A stretch of DNA of 60,634 nucleotides from Candidatus Kapaibacterium sp. (GTDB taxonomy: Bacteria > Bacteroidota > Ignavibacteria > Kapaibacteriales > UBA2268), in NCBI GenBank assembly GCA_026390695.1, contig JAPLFL010000112.1:1-60634 (forward strand). Reading direction: 5' to 3'. The position numbers and the translations under genes are program-made. How positions within the stretch are numbered: the first letter of the stretch is position 1; the number at the start of each line of letters is the position of its first letter. Positions 7,240 to 16,587 of the stretch are shown here, piece by piece. Under the pieces are notes generated by a model that was not told the origin of the DNA, made no database searches, and was given only the letters and a program-made list of their open reading frames with translations.

Positions 7240-8124
7240 TTAGATGATTACTAATGCTTCTTGTTGTAGCCAGCCTACATTTCCGTTTGCTAATCTGATT
7301 TTCTTCCATACACCGACTTCATCTAAGATTATTACTTTGGTTCCTTCGTGAAGTACGAATATATCCGTTCCATTATCTTCGGGCGATGCTTTTACGTTGA
7401 TGTTTGTTGCGAATATTATGGCAGTATTTTGAGTATTTTCGGCTGTAGATTGCTGATTAGCGAATATGTAAGAACATATTAGGATGAAAATTGAGCAAAT
7501 ACCGGCTACAAAGATTAATTTTTTGATGACAGGTTGCCAAACAAAGAGAAAAACTATGATTAATCCGAAGCTAAGGAAGGAAAATACGATGGAAATTTCA
7601 GCCCAACCGTCGCCTGAGAAGAAATTACGGACGATTCCGATCCATTCGTAAAGGAAAAATACAGGTAATGGCTCGATTTTATCAATAACTTTGAGATTTG
7701 ATATTTTAAGATTGAAGTTTATGTCTTCATCATTGGGGGAAAGTCGTTTTGCGCGCTCAAAGAAAAGAATTGCGGAGGATATTTTGTTGAGTTTGTAATA
7801 GGAATTTCCGAGATTGAAGTAAATTTGTGAAGATTCTTTGCCGGAAGAAACAATTTCTTCGTAACTTTTTATAGCATTAAGGAAATCTCCTTTGATATAG
7901 AAATCGTTTGCTTGTTTAAAAAGTTCCTCACTGCTTTTTCCCTGAGCAAAAGAGTTGTTATTACTTAGGAAGATTAAAATAAGAATGATAATAGCTGAGT
8001 TTATATTCCGAAATCTATTGAATACATTATGATTGATTTTAATATTATTTAGAAATGATTTAAGAAGATATTGGAACATGCTCAATCTATAAGAAATTGT
8101 ATTATATGTATTTATATTTATCAT
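7240..8124 (-). CDS. batE: BatE-like TPR/SH3 protein, aerotolerance operon
   Basis: The 294-aa protein carries a signal/membrane segment at about residues 40-60, then TPR units (EELFKQANDFYIKGDFLNAI and QIYFNLGNSYYKLNKISSAI), two membrane segments around 175-225, and a C-terminal SH3-like domain ending VGWLQQEALVII. This is the BatE layout. The family belongs to the Bat set linked to oxygen tolerance and envelope integrity in Bacteroidota and relatives. The start overlaps the batD stop by 4 bp. The annotated N-terminus is longer than needed for a signal peptide, so the true start may be further in. Confidence 0.8.
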   Translation of the reverse strand: MININTYNTISYRLSMFQYLLKSFLNNIKINHNVFNRFRNINSAIIILILIFLSNNNSFAQGKSSEELFKQANDFYIKGDFLNAIKSYEEIVSSGKESSQIYFNLGNSYYKLNKISSAILFFERAKRLSPNDEDINFNLKISNLKVIDKIEPLPVFFLYEWIGIVRNFFSGDGWAEISIVFSFLSFGLIIVFLFVWQPVIKKLIFVAGICSIFILICSYIFANQQSTAENTQNTAIIFATNINVKASPEDNGTDIFVLHEGTKVIILDEVGVWKKIRLANGNVGWLQQEALVII

Positions 8125-9977
8125 GATTTTAATACTCCTTCCAGGTTTACGATAATCTTTGCTGTTTTGTCATAAATGTCGGACATAGAAACATCGTATC
8201 CGGCGGGAGCAAATCTGGCAAATTCACACTCATCTAAAATGGACAAGACATCATTAATCATATTTCCGTCAACTAATTTATGTTCTAATTTGGTTCGGGC
8301 ATTGTCTTTTGTTAATTCGGCGAATGGAATTGATAATTTATCGCTCATATAAGTCCAAAGAGCATGGGAAAGTTCTTCATGGAAGTGAATATTGTCATTT
8401 TTCTTCATAAATTCTGCAGCTTTGGCTAAACGGCGTCTAATAACTTTGTTAGCGCGTCGATTTTTAAGCAATGCCTGATTGCGATTTTCTTCAATTTGTT
8501 TTCTTCGATAGAATATTATGAAGATAAATAATGCCGGAGCTGTAAAACTAAGGAGATAAAACAGCCAGTTACCGAAGAAGAATTCGCCTTTATGTTTGAA
8601 TGAATTGCTTGATATTTTAATAAATTGAATATCTTTGCCAAGGTATTTGACTTCTTCTTTGCGGACTCCGGAAAAAAATGTGGAAGAGCTGTTAGCGGAG
8701 CCCTGATCTACTTTAATAACGAACTTTTCTGAGCTTAGAGTAATGTATCGCTTTTTATCATAATCGAAATAAGCAAATTTAACAGGTTCAATTTCATATT
8801 TGCCAACATTTCTTGGATTAATGAGGTACTCAAACGTCTTATTACCGCTGATTCCTGCACTTGAAACATTGAGATTGTCAACAATTTTGGGATCATAGAG
8901 TTCAAAATCTGGTGGAACTTTAATATTAATGGGATCAAGAAGTTTAAGATTGCCTTTTCCAGAGATTTGAACTTTCAATGTTACGGGTTCATTAGTCTTT
9001 GTTTCGGTTTTATCGAACCAAGCCCTAAGTTGCATATCACCGACCGAACCATGAAACTCGGAAGGAGCAGATTCGGGAAGTGGAATTACGTTAATCGTAA
9101 CAGCATTAGATTTAGTAATGTGTTTAAAATCGCGATAGCCTCCACCCATAAAAGGATCATTGAAAAAGTCTTCAAAAGGATCGCGACTCCGTTGTTGTTG
9201 ACGCTGCACCCGCAAGCGAACCGTGCAATTTACTTCAATATTATCAAGTGGAAGCCTGCCATTTTGCTGTGGGAAAAGGACAACTTTCTTAATATCGGCA
9301 ACGCGAAAGCGAACTCCGTTTACATTTTCTACTTTCCATTCAAGGCTTTTGATAGTTTCGGCATCTTGAGCCCAAAAACCATTGAAAGCAGGCATCTTGG
9401 GGAAATCAAGTCCAACAATTTGCAAATCGGGATGAGCATATAATTTGTATGTGGCAATAAATTGTTCACCTTGATATACAGAATTTTTGGATGTTATTAA
9501 TTTCAAGTAAAAATTCTTTTTAATAATCTCATCAGCTTGAGCATTTTCATTCTTTTGACCTTGATTTGCACCTTGCTGATTATTAGTTGCTCCTTTTTCT
9601 ACTGTAATTGTTACAGGATTTGTTTTCAAAACCTTGCCATTTGCGGCAATTGTCGCTTCACCAATGGTTAATTTACCGGGACTATCGGCTTGTAAAATAT
9701 AAGAAATAGCCAAAGAGCTATTTGTCTGACCATTTGAAAATGACATGTTTTGGGATTGATTAGGTCCGCTGAGAACTGAAAAGCCTTTAAATGATGGCGC
9801 TTTAAAATTAGAACCATTAGCATTGGACAAAGTGAACGAAACTTGAATTCGCTCGCCTACGGAAACAGGATTTTTGCTCACCGACGATGTAAACGAAGCA
9901 TTTTGAGCCAACGAAGCGGCTATGAAAAAAATATTTAACAGAAATACTACTGCAAATTTATTAATTATATTTTTCAT
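8121..9977 (-). CDS. batD: BatD-like protein with oxygen-tolerance domain
   Basis: The 618-aa protein starts with a signal peptide (KFAVVFLLNIFFIAASLAQ) and continues with the BatD beta-rich region: SVSKNPVSVGERIQVSFTLS, the NFYLKLITSKNSVYQGEQF repeat, and later VTLKVQISGKGNLKLLDP. A single membrane segment at about 470-490 precedes a cytoplasmic helical tail with RRRLAKAAEFMKK. Length is normal. BatD is a periplasmic membrane-anchored partner of the VWA proteins BatA/B. It is coupled to batE and follows batC by 25 bp. Confidence 0.88.
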   Translation of the reverse strand: MKNIINKFAVVFLLNIFFIAASLAQNASFTSSVSKNPVSVGERIQVSFTLSNANGSNFKAPSFKGFSVLSGPNQSQNMSFSNGQTNSSLAISYILQADSPGKLTIGEATIAANGKVLKTNPVTITVEKGATNNQQGANQGQKNENAQADEIIKKNFYLKLITSKNSVYQGEQFIATYKLYAHPDLQIVGLDFPKMPAFNGFWAQDAETIKSLEWKVENVNGVRFRVADIKKVVLFPQQNGRLPLDNIEVNCTVRLRVQRQQQRSRDPFEDFFNDPFMGGGYRDFKHITKSNAVTINVIPLPESAPSEFHGSVGDMQLRAWFDKTETKTNEPVTLKVQISGKGNLKLLDPINIKVPPDFELYDPKIVDNLNVSSAGISGNKTFEYLINPRNVGKYEIEPVKFAYFDYDKKRYITLSSEKFVIKVDQGSANSSSTFFSGVRKEEVKYLGKDIQFIKISSNSFKHKGEFFFGNWLFYLLSFTAPALFIFIIFYRRKQIEENRNQALLKNRRANKVIRRRLAKAAEFMKKNDNIHFHEELSHALWTYMSDKLSIPFAELTKDNARTKLEHKLVDGNMINDVLSILDECEFARFAPAGYDVSMSDIYDKTAKIIVNLEGVLKS

Positions 9978-10002
9978 CTTAAAATATTATCTCCCTTAAT
10001 AA

Positions 10003-10824
10003 TTACCATTGCTTTTCAATTGTTACATGAGCAGCTTTAGGACGCTTCTGCATTTTTTTCTGCAGATTTTTTTCATCCTGATTCAAAGCTTGTAAAATTC
10101 GTTCAGCATTTTCCTTGGAAACTTTTGGTTGCTGCTGCTGTTGTTTATCTTTTTTATCCTTTTTATCATCGTTTTTTTGATCTTGCTGATGTTGTTGCTG
10201 ATCTTTATTATCTTTTTTGTCATCATTTTTCTGTTGCTGTTTATCTTGCTTCTGGTCTTGCTTTTGCTGCTGTTGTTTTTGTTGTTGCTGCTGAACGGCA
10301 AGCATACGACGAGCATATTCATAATTATATTTGGTGTCAATATCATTAGGATTATTACGCAAGGAATTTTTAAAAGCAGTTACGGCATCCTCGTATTTTT
10401 TTTCACCTAATAAGGATGTTCCCAAATTATGATAGGCTTTGGCTTTAACTTCAGGATCAGCGTTTTTTGAAATAATATTCTGAAATTCTTCGGCTGATTT
10501 GCTGTACTGATTTTGTTTATAAAGCGAGGCACCGAGATTATAGTTGCCTTTAATATTATTTTTATTCTTTTCTAAAGATTTACGATAACTTATTTCAGCT
10601 TCATTATATTTTTTATTATCATAGAGATAATTCCCTTGCTTTATGTAATCACGGTCGGACTGAGCTGAAAGTTTGCTTATTGTGATTGTAAAAAATAAAG
10701 TAAGTATCGCAGATAAACCAAATGATTTTGCGTTGAATACATTCTTTGCAAATTTTCTCAAAGTAATAATGTTTAATTCAAATATTTTAATTATTAACAA
10801 TTGAAAATTAATAATTATTCTCAT
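10003..10824 (-). CDS. batC: BatC-like TPR protein
   Basis: The 273-aa protein has a hydrophobic segment (LSAILTLFFTITISKLSAQ) that ends in a plausible signal peptidase site, so the first ~35 residues may be an over-extended start. Residues 60-170 contain three TPR units (YIKQGNYLYDNKKYNEAEIS, GNYNLGASLYKQNQYSKSAE, AKAYHNLGTSLLGEKKYEDA). The C-terminal third is a low-complexity Gln/Lys/Asp stretch (QQQQQKQQQQKQDQKQDK), a usual feature of BatC. The start overlaps the batB stop by 4 bp. The protein probably acts at the periplasmic face with BatB and BatD. Confidence 0.82.
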   Translation of the reverse strand: MRIIINFQLLIIKIFELNIITLRKFAKNVFNAKSFGLSAILTLFFTITISKLSAQSDRDYIKQGNYLYDNKKYNEAEISYRKSLEKNKNNIKGNYNLGASLYKQNQYSKSAEEFQNIISKNADPEVKAKAYHNLGTSLLGEKKYEDAVTAFKNSLRNNPNDIDTKYNYEYARRMLAVQQQQQKQQQQKQDQKQDKQQQKNDDKKDNKDQQQHQQDQKNDDKKDKKDKQQQQQPKVSKENAERILQALNQDEKNLQKKMQKRPKAAHVTIEKQW

Positions 10825-11870
10825 AGTTGTTTCCCTTTAAATAAATTCCAAGAAGCAATATATTTATTTTTCCGCTCTGAAAGCAGAAATTCGGTAATGA
10901 ATAAAAAAACCGCTGCAATGAAAAAATAATAAAACCGATCATCATAATCAGTAAAAAGTTGAGATTCTGTCTCAGTTTTATCTAATTTTGCAAGATCATC
11001 CAAAATCTGAGAAAGTTCTGTTCCAGAAGGGTCAAAGCGAATAAACCGACCATTACCCGCAGCAGCAATTTGCTGGAGCATCATCGGATCAAGTTTTGTG
11101 ATAACAGGATTCCCCTGATCATCCTTCATATATCCGGCTTTATTTCCATTCTGAAACACGGGAATAGGAGCTCCTTCCACAGAACCCATACCAATCGTGC
11201 TGATCTGAATATTTTTCTTGGCTGCTTGCTGAGCCGCACCCAAAGCATCGTCCTCATGATTCTCGCCATCGGTAATAACAATCAGGGCACGTCTTTTGCC
11301 ATCTTCAGTCTTGACATAAGATTCTACCGATAAGTCTATAGCCTTACCAATAGCAGTACCCTGCTGGCCAATTGCGTCGCAATCAATGGTGTTAAGGAAG
11401 AGTTTGGCAGCGGAATAATCAGTTGTAATCGGTAATTGCAGAAATGCGTCACCTGCAAAAATCACAATCCCGATTTTATCTCCCATTAATTTGTCAATCA
11501 GACGGGAAATAGCCATTTTTGCCTGATCAAGACGATTAGGTTTAATATCTTCTGCTTTCATACTATTTGAAATATCAAGAGCAATAATTACATCGACTCC
11601 TTCGCGGTGAACTTTCTCCACTCTCGTCCCAATCTGAGGATTGACAATACCGATAATTACCAGAGCCAGAGCCGTTAAAGCAATTGAAAACTTTACAACT
11701 GGCTTATAAGGAGAAACATTTGGGTGTAATTGTTCGATTAAGTTTGAATCACCGAAATCAGCTAAGAGTTTCTTTCTTTTTGCTCTGAAATAAATATACA
11801 AAAGGATGAAAAATGGCACTAATAGCAGAAAGTAAGCGAACCATGCGTTTTCCATTCTCAAAAAAGACAT
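10821..11870 (-). CDS. batB: BatB-like VWA-domain membrane protein
   Basis: The 349-aa protein has two N-terminal membrane segments (about 10-30 and 60-80), a von Willebrand factor A domain with an intact MIDAS (DISNSMKAEDIKPNRLDQAK, then GTAIG and VITDGENHEDD), and a C-terminal membrane segment near 315-335. This is the standard BatA/BatB architecture. It is the first gene of the minus-strand run batB-batC-batD-batE. The usual upstream moxR, DUF58 and batA genes are absent here, so they are elsewhere or this operon has been split. Confidence 0.88.
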   Translation of the reverse strand: MSFLRMENAWFAYFLLLVPFFILLYIYFRAKRKKLLADFGDSNLIEQLHPNVSPYKPVVKFSIALTALALVIIGIVNPQIGTRVEKVHREGVDVIIALDISNSMKAEDIKPNRLDQAKMAISRLIDKLMGDKIGIVIFAGDAFLQLPITTDYSAAKLFLNTIDCDAIGQQGTAIGKAIDLSVESYVKTEDGKRRALIVITDGENHEDDALGAAQQAAKKNIQISTIGMGSVEGAPIPVFQNGNKAGYMKDDQGNPVITKLDPMMLQQIAAAGNGRFIRFDPSGTELSQILDDLAKLDKTETESQLFTDYDDRFYYFFIAAVFLFITEFLLSERKNKYIASWNLFKGKQL

Positions 11871-12335
11871 TCTATTTTTACTCTAATTTATCCAACATTC
11901 AACATTACAACATTTACAAAGTATAAAACGATTGAATTTGACTTTTATTGAAAGAAAATGTTTAAATTTTTCATTTTTTTTAATAATTTTACACAGCCGG
12001 TTATAGCAGGTATTTTCATGCCAATTATACTGAACAGACAAGAACGTCTATTCTACCGCAGTAGTAGTACAGACGTCCTCGTCTGTAACCGCCATCGTAA
12101 GGTTTATGACAGTAGATGGATGTTAATAATCAACCATTATTCTAATTCACGCCACTATCAAGAGGTAGTTAGGGTGGGGCCAAAAGGATTAATGGGAATC
12201 TCCACATTACCAACCACCAGACTGGCATCCAGTGCTACCAATATTTATTCTCTACGTGAAATTAAATCTGAACCTTTCGAAGTTTTAAAACCTTCGGAAG
12301 GTTTATTGCATTATAATAAAATTTTTTCTAACTTG
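11871..12335. other. Intergenic region with dispersed hairpins
   Basis: This gap holds the batB upstream region and dispersed repeats: a broken palindrome around AGACGTCCTCGTCTGT (about 12070) and a hairpin AACCTTTCGAAG / CTTCGGAAGGTT (about 12270-12305), which may terminate the minus-strand lipoprotein gene. A plus-strand frame (11958-12470) crosses it but runs into the opposite gene and has no coding features. Confidence 0.6.
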
Positions 12336-14042
12336 CTATTTCATGTAAATATATGCATCTTCGGCTGTCCATCGTGCTCTAACGGAATATTCTTTCTCAA
12401 TTGCCCGAAATCGTTCACTGAATTGCACGGGAAATGGAGTACCGAAATCATATTTTCCGTTATTGTTTGAATCTTGAAATACTTCAATAGTGTAAGTACC
12501 GGGCTCAAGCTCTTCAAATTTCCATTTCTTTTCGTTATTTACTTTGCAAGTATATGATATTCGTTTTTCTTTGTTGGTTATTTTTATAATATATGGCGGT
12601 TTGTAGGATGTTGAATCATCAAAAAATCCGCTTAAAACGCCGGTTTCACGCAAATCTGAGGTTTTAAATCGTAGTTTGACTATTGTATCTTTCATCTTGA
12701 TACCAGAGTATGATTTCAAACCTTCTGCATTGAAACGGAGTTCATACCAAGAATCATTTTCAAGATTACGAACTGGATTTATTGAAATAATTAAGGGATT
12801 TATCTCCTTTGAAGAATAATCGGCACTATCTTTTTTGCTAACATTATAGATTTTAACTTTGTCCGAGATGTTAAATGATTGCATTGGAGTATTGAAACGA
12901 AAGCGGAAATTCAAATGTGGATTGATTCCCATGACTGAATCACGAAATGGAACGAAACTAAATTTTGGAACTAATGTATCTTTATCAGCAGTTCCTTTAA
13001 ATATTCTTGTTCTGAGAGTATCATTTATCGGATTACCAATTGAATCTGTAATCATCTTTTCTGAATCATTCTTTGCTTTCAGAATATACTTTTTGGCGGA
13101 ATCCAAATCATCTTTCAAAAGAATTGTAACTTTTCGACCCGAAAGTGAAGAAATGAAAGCATCGGTTATTTCATGCTCTTTATTCGTTAAGGAATCTTTT
13201 AGAATAAATGAACCGGCGTTTACAGTTAAACTATCAATTGATTTATTAAACACAGCTTCGATTTTACGAGAATAATTCGCTTCAACTTCAAAAAGGGAAG
13301 GTTTGACTTTATCAATTGGCAATCCGATTTTTAATTCCACGAAAGCCAAAGAATCATTTTTCACCTCAATATCTTTATGAGCCAGTCCAATTCCGTCTAT
13401 GCCCTCATCATAAATTTCGTCTTTAAATTGATCTCTCACTGCAAACACACGGTACTTACCAAATTTTAAAGCATTGATCTCAAAATGTCCCGAACTCCCA
13501 ACTTGTGTCCGATATTTAGGTGGCAGCTTGCGAATATCTAATGTATCGGGATTAATATTATCTAAATAATAAGCGAAAATATAGACTCCCGACGGATCAT
13601 TATCGTTTAGCTTGCCACGCATGAATCCACTATCAAGGTTATTACCAGTTGAAAAGATTAATGAAAAAGATTTCTCAGGTTTATTTTTACCATAATAATC
13701 CGTATAATCGGTACCTAAAACAACGCAATAAGTTGTGTTTGAATCAAAAGGCTGAAGAAAATTTACTGTTAATTCTTTTCCGCTCCATGAAAGCCTGTTC
13801 TTAATTTTCGGGCTAATAAAAATATTGTCATTTATCGAGGTGCGATTAATATATTTAGAAAAATAAAAGACTACTTTATCATTTTTATAATTCAAAGTTT
13901 TATTGAGAGGATAATTCTCAAGAACTTTAGGTGGTATTTTATTAGGTAAACCGCCGCTCGGAGCCTGATTATTTGCGCACGATGCAATTAAAATTATTAA
14001 AAGTGCGGATAATTTGTTAATTTGCTTTTTTAGAAAGTTCAT
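12336..14042 (-). CDS. Lipoprotein with SbsA-like Ig domains
   Basis: The 568-aa protein begins with a lipoprotein signal (LSALLIILIASC, lipobox IASC near residue 22). It then has an Ig-like domain of the SbsA/Big_5 type with PPKVLENYPLNKTLNYKNDK and VVFYFSKYINR, which matches the family's 'structures that use force' motif. Further beta-rich domains follow (around 360-470 and 480-565), the last containing EDSNNNGKYDFG-like and GTYTIEVFQDSNNNGKYDFG sequence. Proteins of this kind in FCB bacteria are outer-membrane lipoproteins of unknown role. Its start lies only 11 bp from the divergent yihY-type gene, and neither start has a Shine-Dalgarno sequence. Confidence 0.8.
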   Translation of the reverse strand: MNFLKKQINKLSALLIILIASCANNQAPSGGLPNKIPPKVLENYPLNKTLNYKNDKVVFYFSKYINRTSINDNIFISPKIKNRLSWSGKELTVNFLQPFDSNTTYCVVLGTDYTDYYGKNKPEKSFSLIFSTGNNLDSGFMRGKLNDNDPSGVYIFAYYLDNINPDTLDIRKLPPKYRTQVGSSGHFEINALKFGKYRVFAVRDQFKDEIYDEGIDGIGLAHKDIEVKNDSLAFVELKIGLPIDKVKPSLFEVEANYSRKIEAVFNKSIDSLTVNAGSFILKDSLTNKEHEITDAFISSLSGRKVTILLKDDLDSAKKYILKAKNDSEKMITDSIGNPINDTLRTRIFKGTADKDTLVPKFSFVPFRDSVMGINPHLNFRFRFNTPMQSFNISDKVKIYNVSKKDSADYSSKEINPLIISINPVRNLENDSWYELRFNAEGLKSYSGIKMKDTIVKLRFKTSDLRETGVLSGFFDDSTSYKPPYIIKITNKEKRISYTCKVNNEKKWKFEELEPGTYTIEVFQDSNNNGKYDFGTPFPVQFSERFRAIEKEYSVRARWTAEDAYIYMK

Positions 14043-14053
14043 TTGCGTTTATT

Positions 14054-14953
14054 ATGTCAAAAATAGTTAAAAAGACCAAATCAAAATTTAAAAAGTATTT
14101 CAAAGAATTTACAAGTTTTATAGACGAAATAGATAGCCATCATATTTTCTTATTATCAGCAGGAATTGCATTTAATATGATTCTTTATATTATTCCCATG
14201 TTTCTGCTGGCAACCTACATTATGAATAAAGCCTTCGATATCAATTCAGTGTCGATTGCAATCGAACGTGTTCTAACCGATTATCTTCCGCCCGTTGATT
14301 CCACAAGAAAAGTCTTAGCATCAACCCTTGAAGAATTAGCCACTATTTCAAGAAACAGTTCTTATGCCGGCTGGCTCGGACTTGCAACCATTATCTGGTT
14401 TTCATCAACATTATTCAGCTCAGTAAGAACCGGTCTGAATGCAGTTTACAGCATTGAAACACCAAACATATTCCTTTTCTACCGAATCAAAGATATTTTA
14501 TTTACAATTATTCTCTCTATACTGCTGATTTTTACAACTTATGCCATTCCAATGACATCATTCGTCGAATCCGTGGCTCAATCTGTGATCCCGGGCGACG
14601 CCGGAAAGCTATTCTCACAATTCACATACACATTATTAACCCTCATTTCCTCATTTGCCTTCTTTTATTTCATTTATACATTCGTTCCAAACAAATCTAT
14701 ACCAAATCGAGCACGAACCATCAGCACAATCTTCTGTGTTGTCTCAATTGAAGTGTCACGCAGACTCTTTGCATGGTATTTAAGCAGCGTCAGCAACTAC
14801 GGAAAAGTCTATGGAACGTATGCGGTCATAGTTTCACTGGCAATCTGGGTCTATTATTCCGCAATACTCATCCTTTTAAGCGCAGAGTTAGGTCGTTTCT
14901 TCGATTCAAGACGAAAAAAATTCATACGCACAAGGTTAGCAAAGCGAATTTAA
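14054..14953 (+). CDS. YihY/BrkB-family inner membrane protein
   Basis: The 299-aa protein has the YihY/virulence factor BrkB pattern: HHIFLLSAGIAFNMILYIIP near the start, six membrane segments, YAGWLGLATIIWFSSTLFSS, and the C-terminal YGTYAVIVSLAIWVYYSAIL followed by LLSAELGRFFDSRRKK. Length is normal. The family was once misassigned as RNase BN; its transport role remains unproven. It is transcribed away from the Ig-like lipoprotein. Confidence 0.88.
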   Translation: MSKIVKKTKSKFKKYFKEFTSFIDEIDSHHIFLLSAGIAFNMILYIIPMFLLATYIMNKAFDINSVSIAIERVLTDYLPPVDSTRKVLASTLEELATISRNSSYAGWLGLATIIWFSSTLFSSVRTGLNAVYSIETPNIFLFYRIKDILFTIILSILLIFTTYAIPMTSFVESVAQSVIPGDAGKLFSQFTYTLLTLISSFAFFYFIYTFVPNKSIPNRARTISTIFCVVSIEVSRRLFAWYLSSVSNYGKVYGTYAVIVSLAIWVYYSAILILLSAELGRFFDSRRKKFIRTRLAKRI

Positions 14954-15310
14954 GAGTTTATAAAGTTATCTAAATTCAAAATGTTTATAAAGTAAATCAA
15001 TCGAACTGAAACAAAAAAATAATTTCTTCCATTCAAAGACTATTCTGTTTGATTTATTTTCAATAAATTCCTCTCTTTTAACAAATTCTTCCTAACAGAT
15101 TTATTTCTGTCATTTATGCGAATACAAAAATCCCCAACTGGCACCACGGAAGGAGATTCCTACATTCGCAAAATTGACAATTATAGCAAATATTGGATGA
15201 ATGAAACATTATCATTCATTTCTAACTAAAAAATATTTACTTCTATCACTCGTCAATACCTATCAATATTCACAAACTCACTATTTTTCACTTATTTATA
15301 GGTTTCTATA
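14954..15310. other. AT-rich intergenic region
   Basis: I see no gene, strong hairpin or repeat in these ~350 bp. The promoter of the following VOC gene should lie here. Only a weak GGTTTCTATA precedes that gene's ATG. Confidence 0.5.
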
Positions 15311-15754
15311 ATGTCTAAAGTTAATATATATCTCAATTTCTCCGGAAATACCGAAGATGCTTTCAAGTTCTATCAATCAGCATTTGCAACTGAAATCAAT
15401 TTCTTGCAAAGATTCAAAGATATTCCCAATCTTCCCGGCGCTGAAACGATGAATGAAGAAGATTTAAATAAAATTATGCACATTTCATTGCCAATTACCG
15501 AAAATTGTTTCCTCATGGGAACCGATGCATTGGAAAAATTAGGACATAAAGTGGTATTTGGAAATAATTTTCACATATCAGTTGACGCAAACAGCAAATC
15601 CCATGCCGATGAATTATTTTCCAAACTTTCAAACGACGGAACAATAACTCAATCATTAGCAGATATGTTCTGGGGAGCTTATTTCGGATCGCTCACAGAC
15701 AAATTCGGAGTGCAATGGATGATAAATTATCATAATAAATTATCAAACAAATAA
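15311..15754 (+). CDS. VOC-family (PhnB-like) protein
   Basis: The 147-aa protein matches PhnB/3-demethylubiquinone methyltransferase-like members of the vicinal oxygen chelate superfamily: VNIYLNFSGNTEDAFKFYQS at the start, HISLPITENCFLMGTDA in the middle, FHISVDANSKSHADELFSKL, and the end FWGAYFGSLTDKFGVQWMIN. Length is typical. Many members bind small ligands without a proven reaction, so no substrate is assigned. It is single and followed by a good terminator. Confidence 0.88.
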   Translation: MSKVNIYLNFSGNTEDAFKFYQSAFATEINFLQRFKDIPNLPGAETMNEEDLNKIMHISLPITENCFLMGTDALEKLGHKVVFGNNFHISVDANSKSHADELFSKLSNDGTITQSLADMFWGAYFGSLTDKFGVQWMINYHNKLSNK

Positions 15755-15770
15755 AAAAAATTAACAACCT

Positions 15771-15807
15771 AATCCTTCAGTCAGTATTCTGAGCTAACTG
15801 AAGGATT
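15771..15807 (+). terminator. Rho-independent terminator after the VOC gene
   Basis: AATCCTTCAGT and ACTGAAGGATT form a perfect 11-bp stem with a 15-nt loop, followed by ATTTTATTA. It lies 17 bp after the stop codon. Confidence 0.9.
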
Positions 15808-16021
15808 ATTTTATTATATATATCCATTAATAAATTGATATTTTTTATCATCTGATTGATAATAGATTTCAACATAAATCAAATTATTATGATTTAATTT
15901 ATATTAATTATTTACTGAATAATATTTAGATAAATCATAATCATAAACATTTATATCTAACATGAAATATTCATAATCCTAATTCAATGGAATATTAACC
16001 AATGATTATAAACTGAAATCT

Positions 16022-16177
16022 AACGCCTTTAAATCGTCAACCAACGACTTAAAATCGTTAACCAACGCCTTTAAATCGTCAACCAACGACTTAAAATCGT
16101 TAACCAACGCCTTTAAATCGTCAACCAACGACTTAAAATCGTTAACCAACGCCTTTAAATCGTCAACCAACGACTAA
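16022..16177. repeat. 42-bp tandem repeat array
   Basis: AACGCCTTTAAATCGTC starts at 16022, 16064, 16106 and 16148, exactly 42 bp apart, with near-perfect identity and a trailing partial copy. Each unit consists of two related 21-bp halves (AACGCCTTTAAATCGTCAACC and CAACGACTTAAAATCGTTAAC). The array lies in a gene-free, very AT-rich gap (15808-16587) that otherwise shows nothing recognisable. Several stop codons make it non-coding. Confidence 0.92.
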
Positions 16178-16587
16178 TTTCTTTTAACCAACGACTAAAA
16201 ATCATTATCGTAACCTTTCGATGAATCAAAAAACAATTTGGATGAGTCAAAATTTGATTTAGATGAGCATTTATGGCTATTGTTTGAGGTAATTTTTAAT
16301 TTAGTTAAAATGAATAATGATTATGATATAATAAAATTCAATCCAGTTGAATCAGAATTTGATTTAGATAAATCGATTAAGATTTTTGATGAATTATATT
16401 AATATATTGATGAATTTTTAAATTTCATAGTTTACTTTTAATTTAAACCATATTTAAGATATTTTATTATATTATGAAGATTTTATTTGGCTATTATCTC
16501 AAAATTTGTTATTTTTGTAACCGGAAATTGTTATTTTGTAATTTAGTATAATTATTAATGATTTAAAATGACTTTAAAAATAGAATT

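Noticed and set aside
6810-7309. Two minus-strand frames of 76 and 90 aa
   Set aside because: They are Pro/Ser-rich translations of palindromic repeats (PPQSPFYKGG-type) and overlap the end of batE.
11958-12470. 170-aa plus-strand frame
   Set aside because: It runs through dispersed hairpins and antisense into the Ig-like lipoprotein gene, with no recognisable domain.
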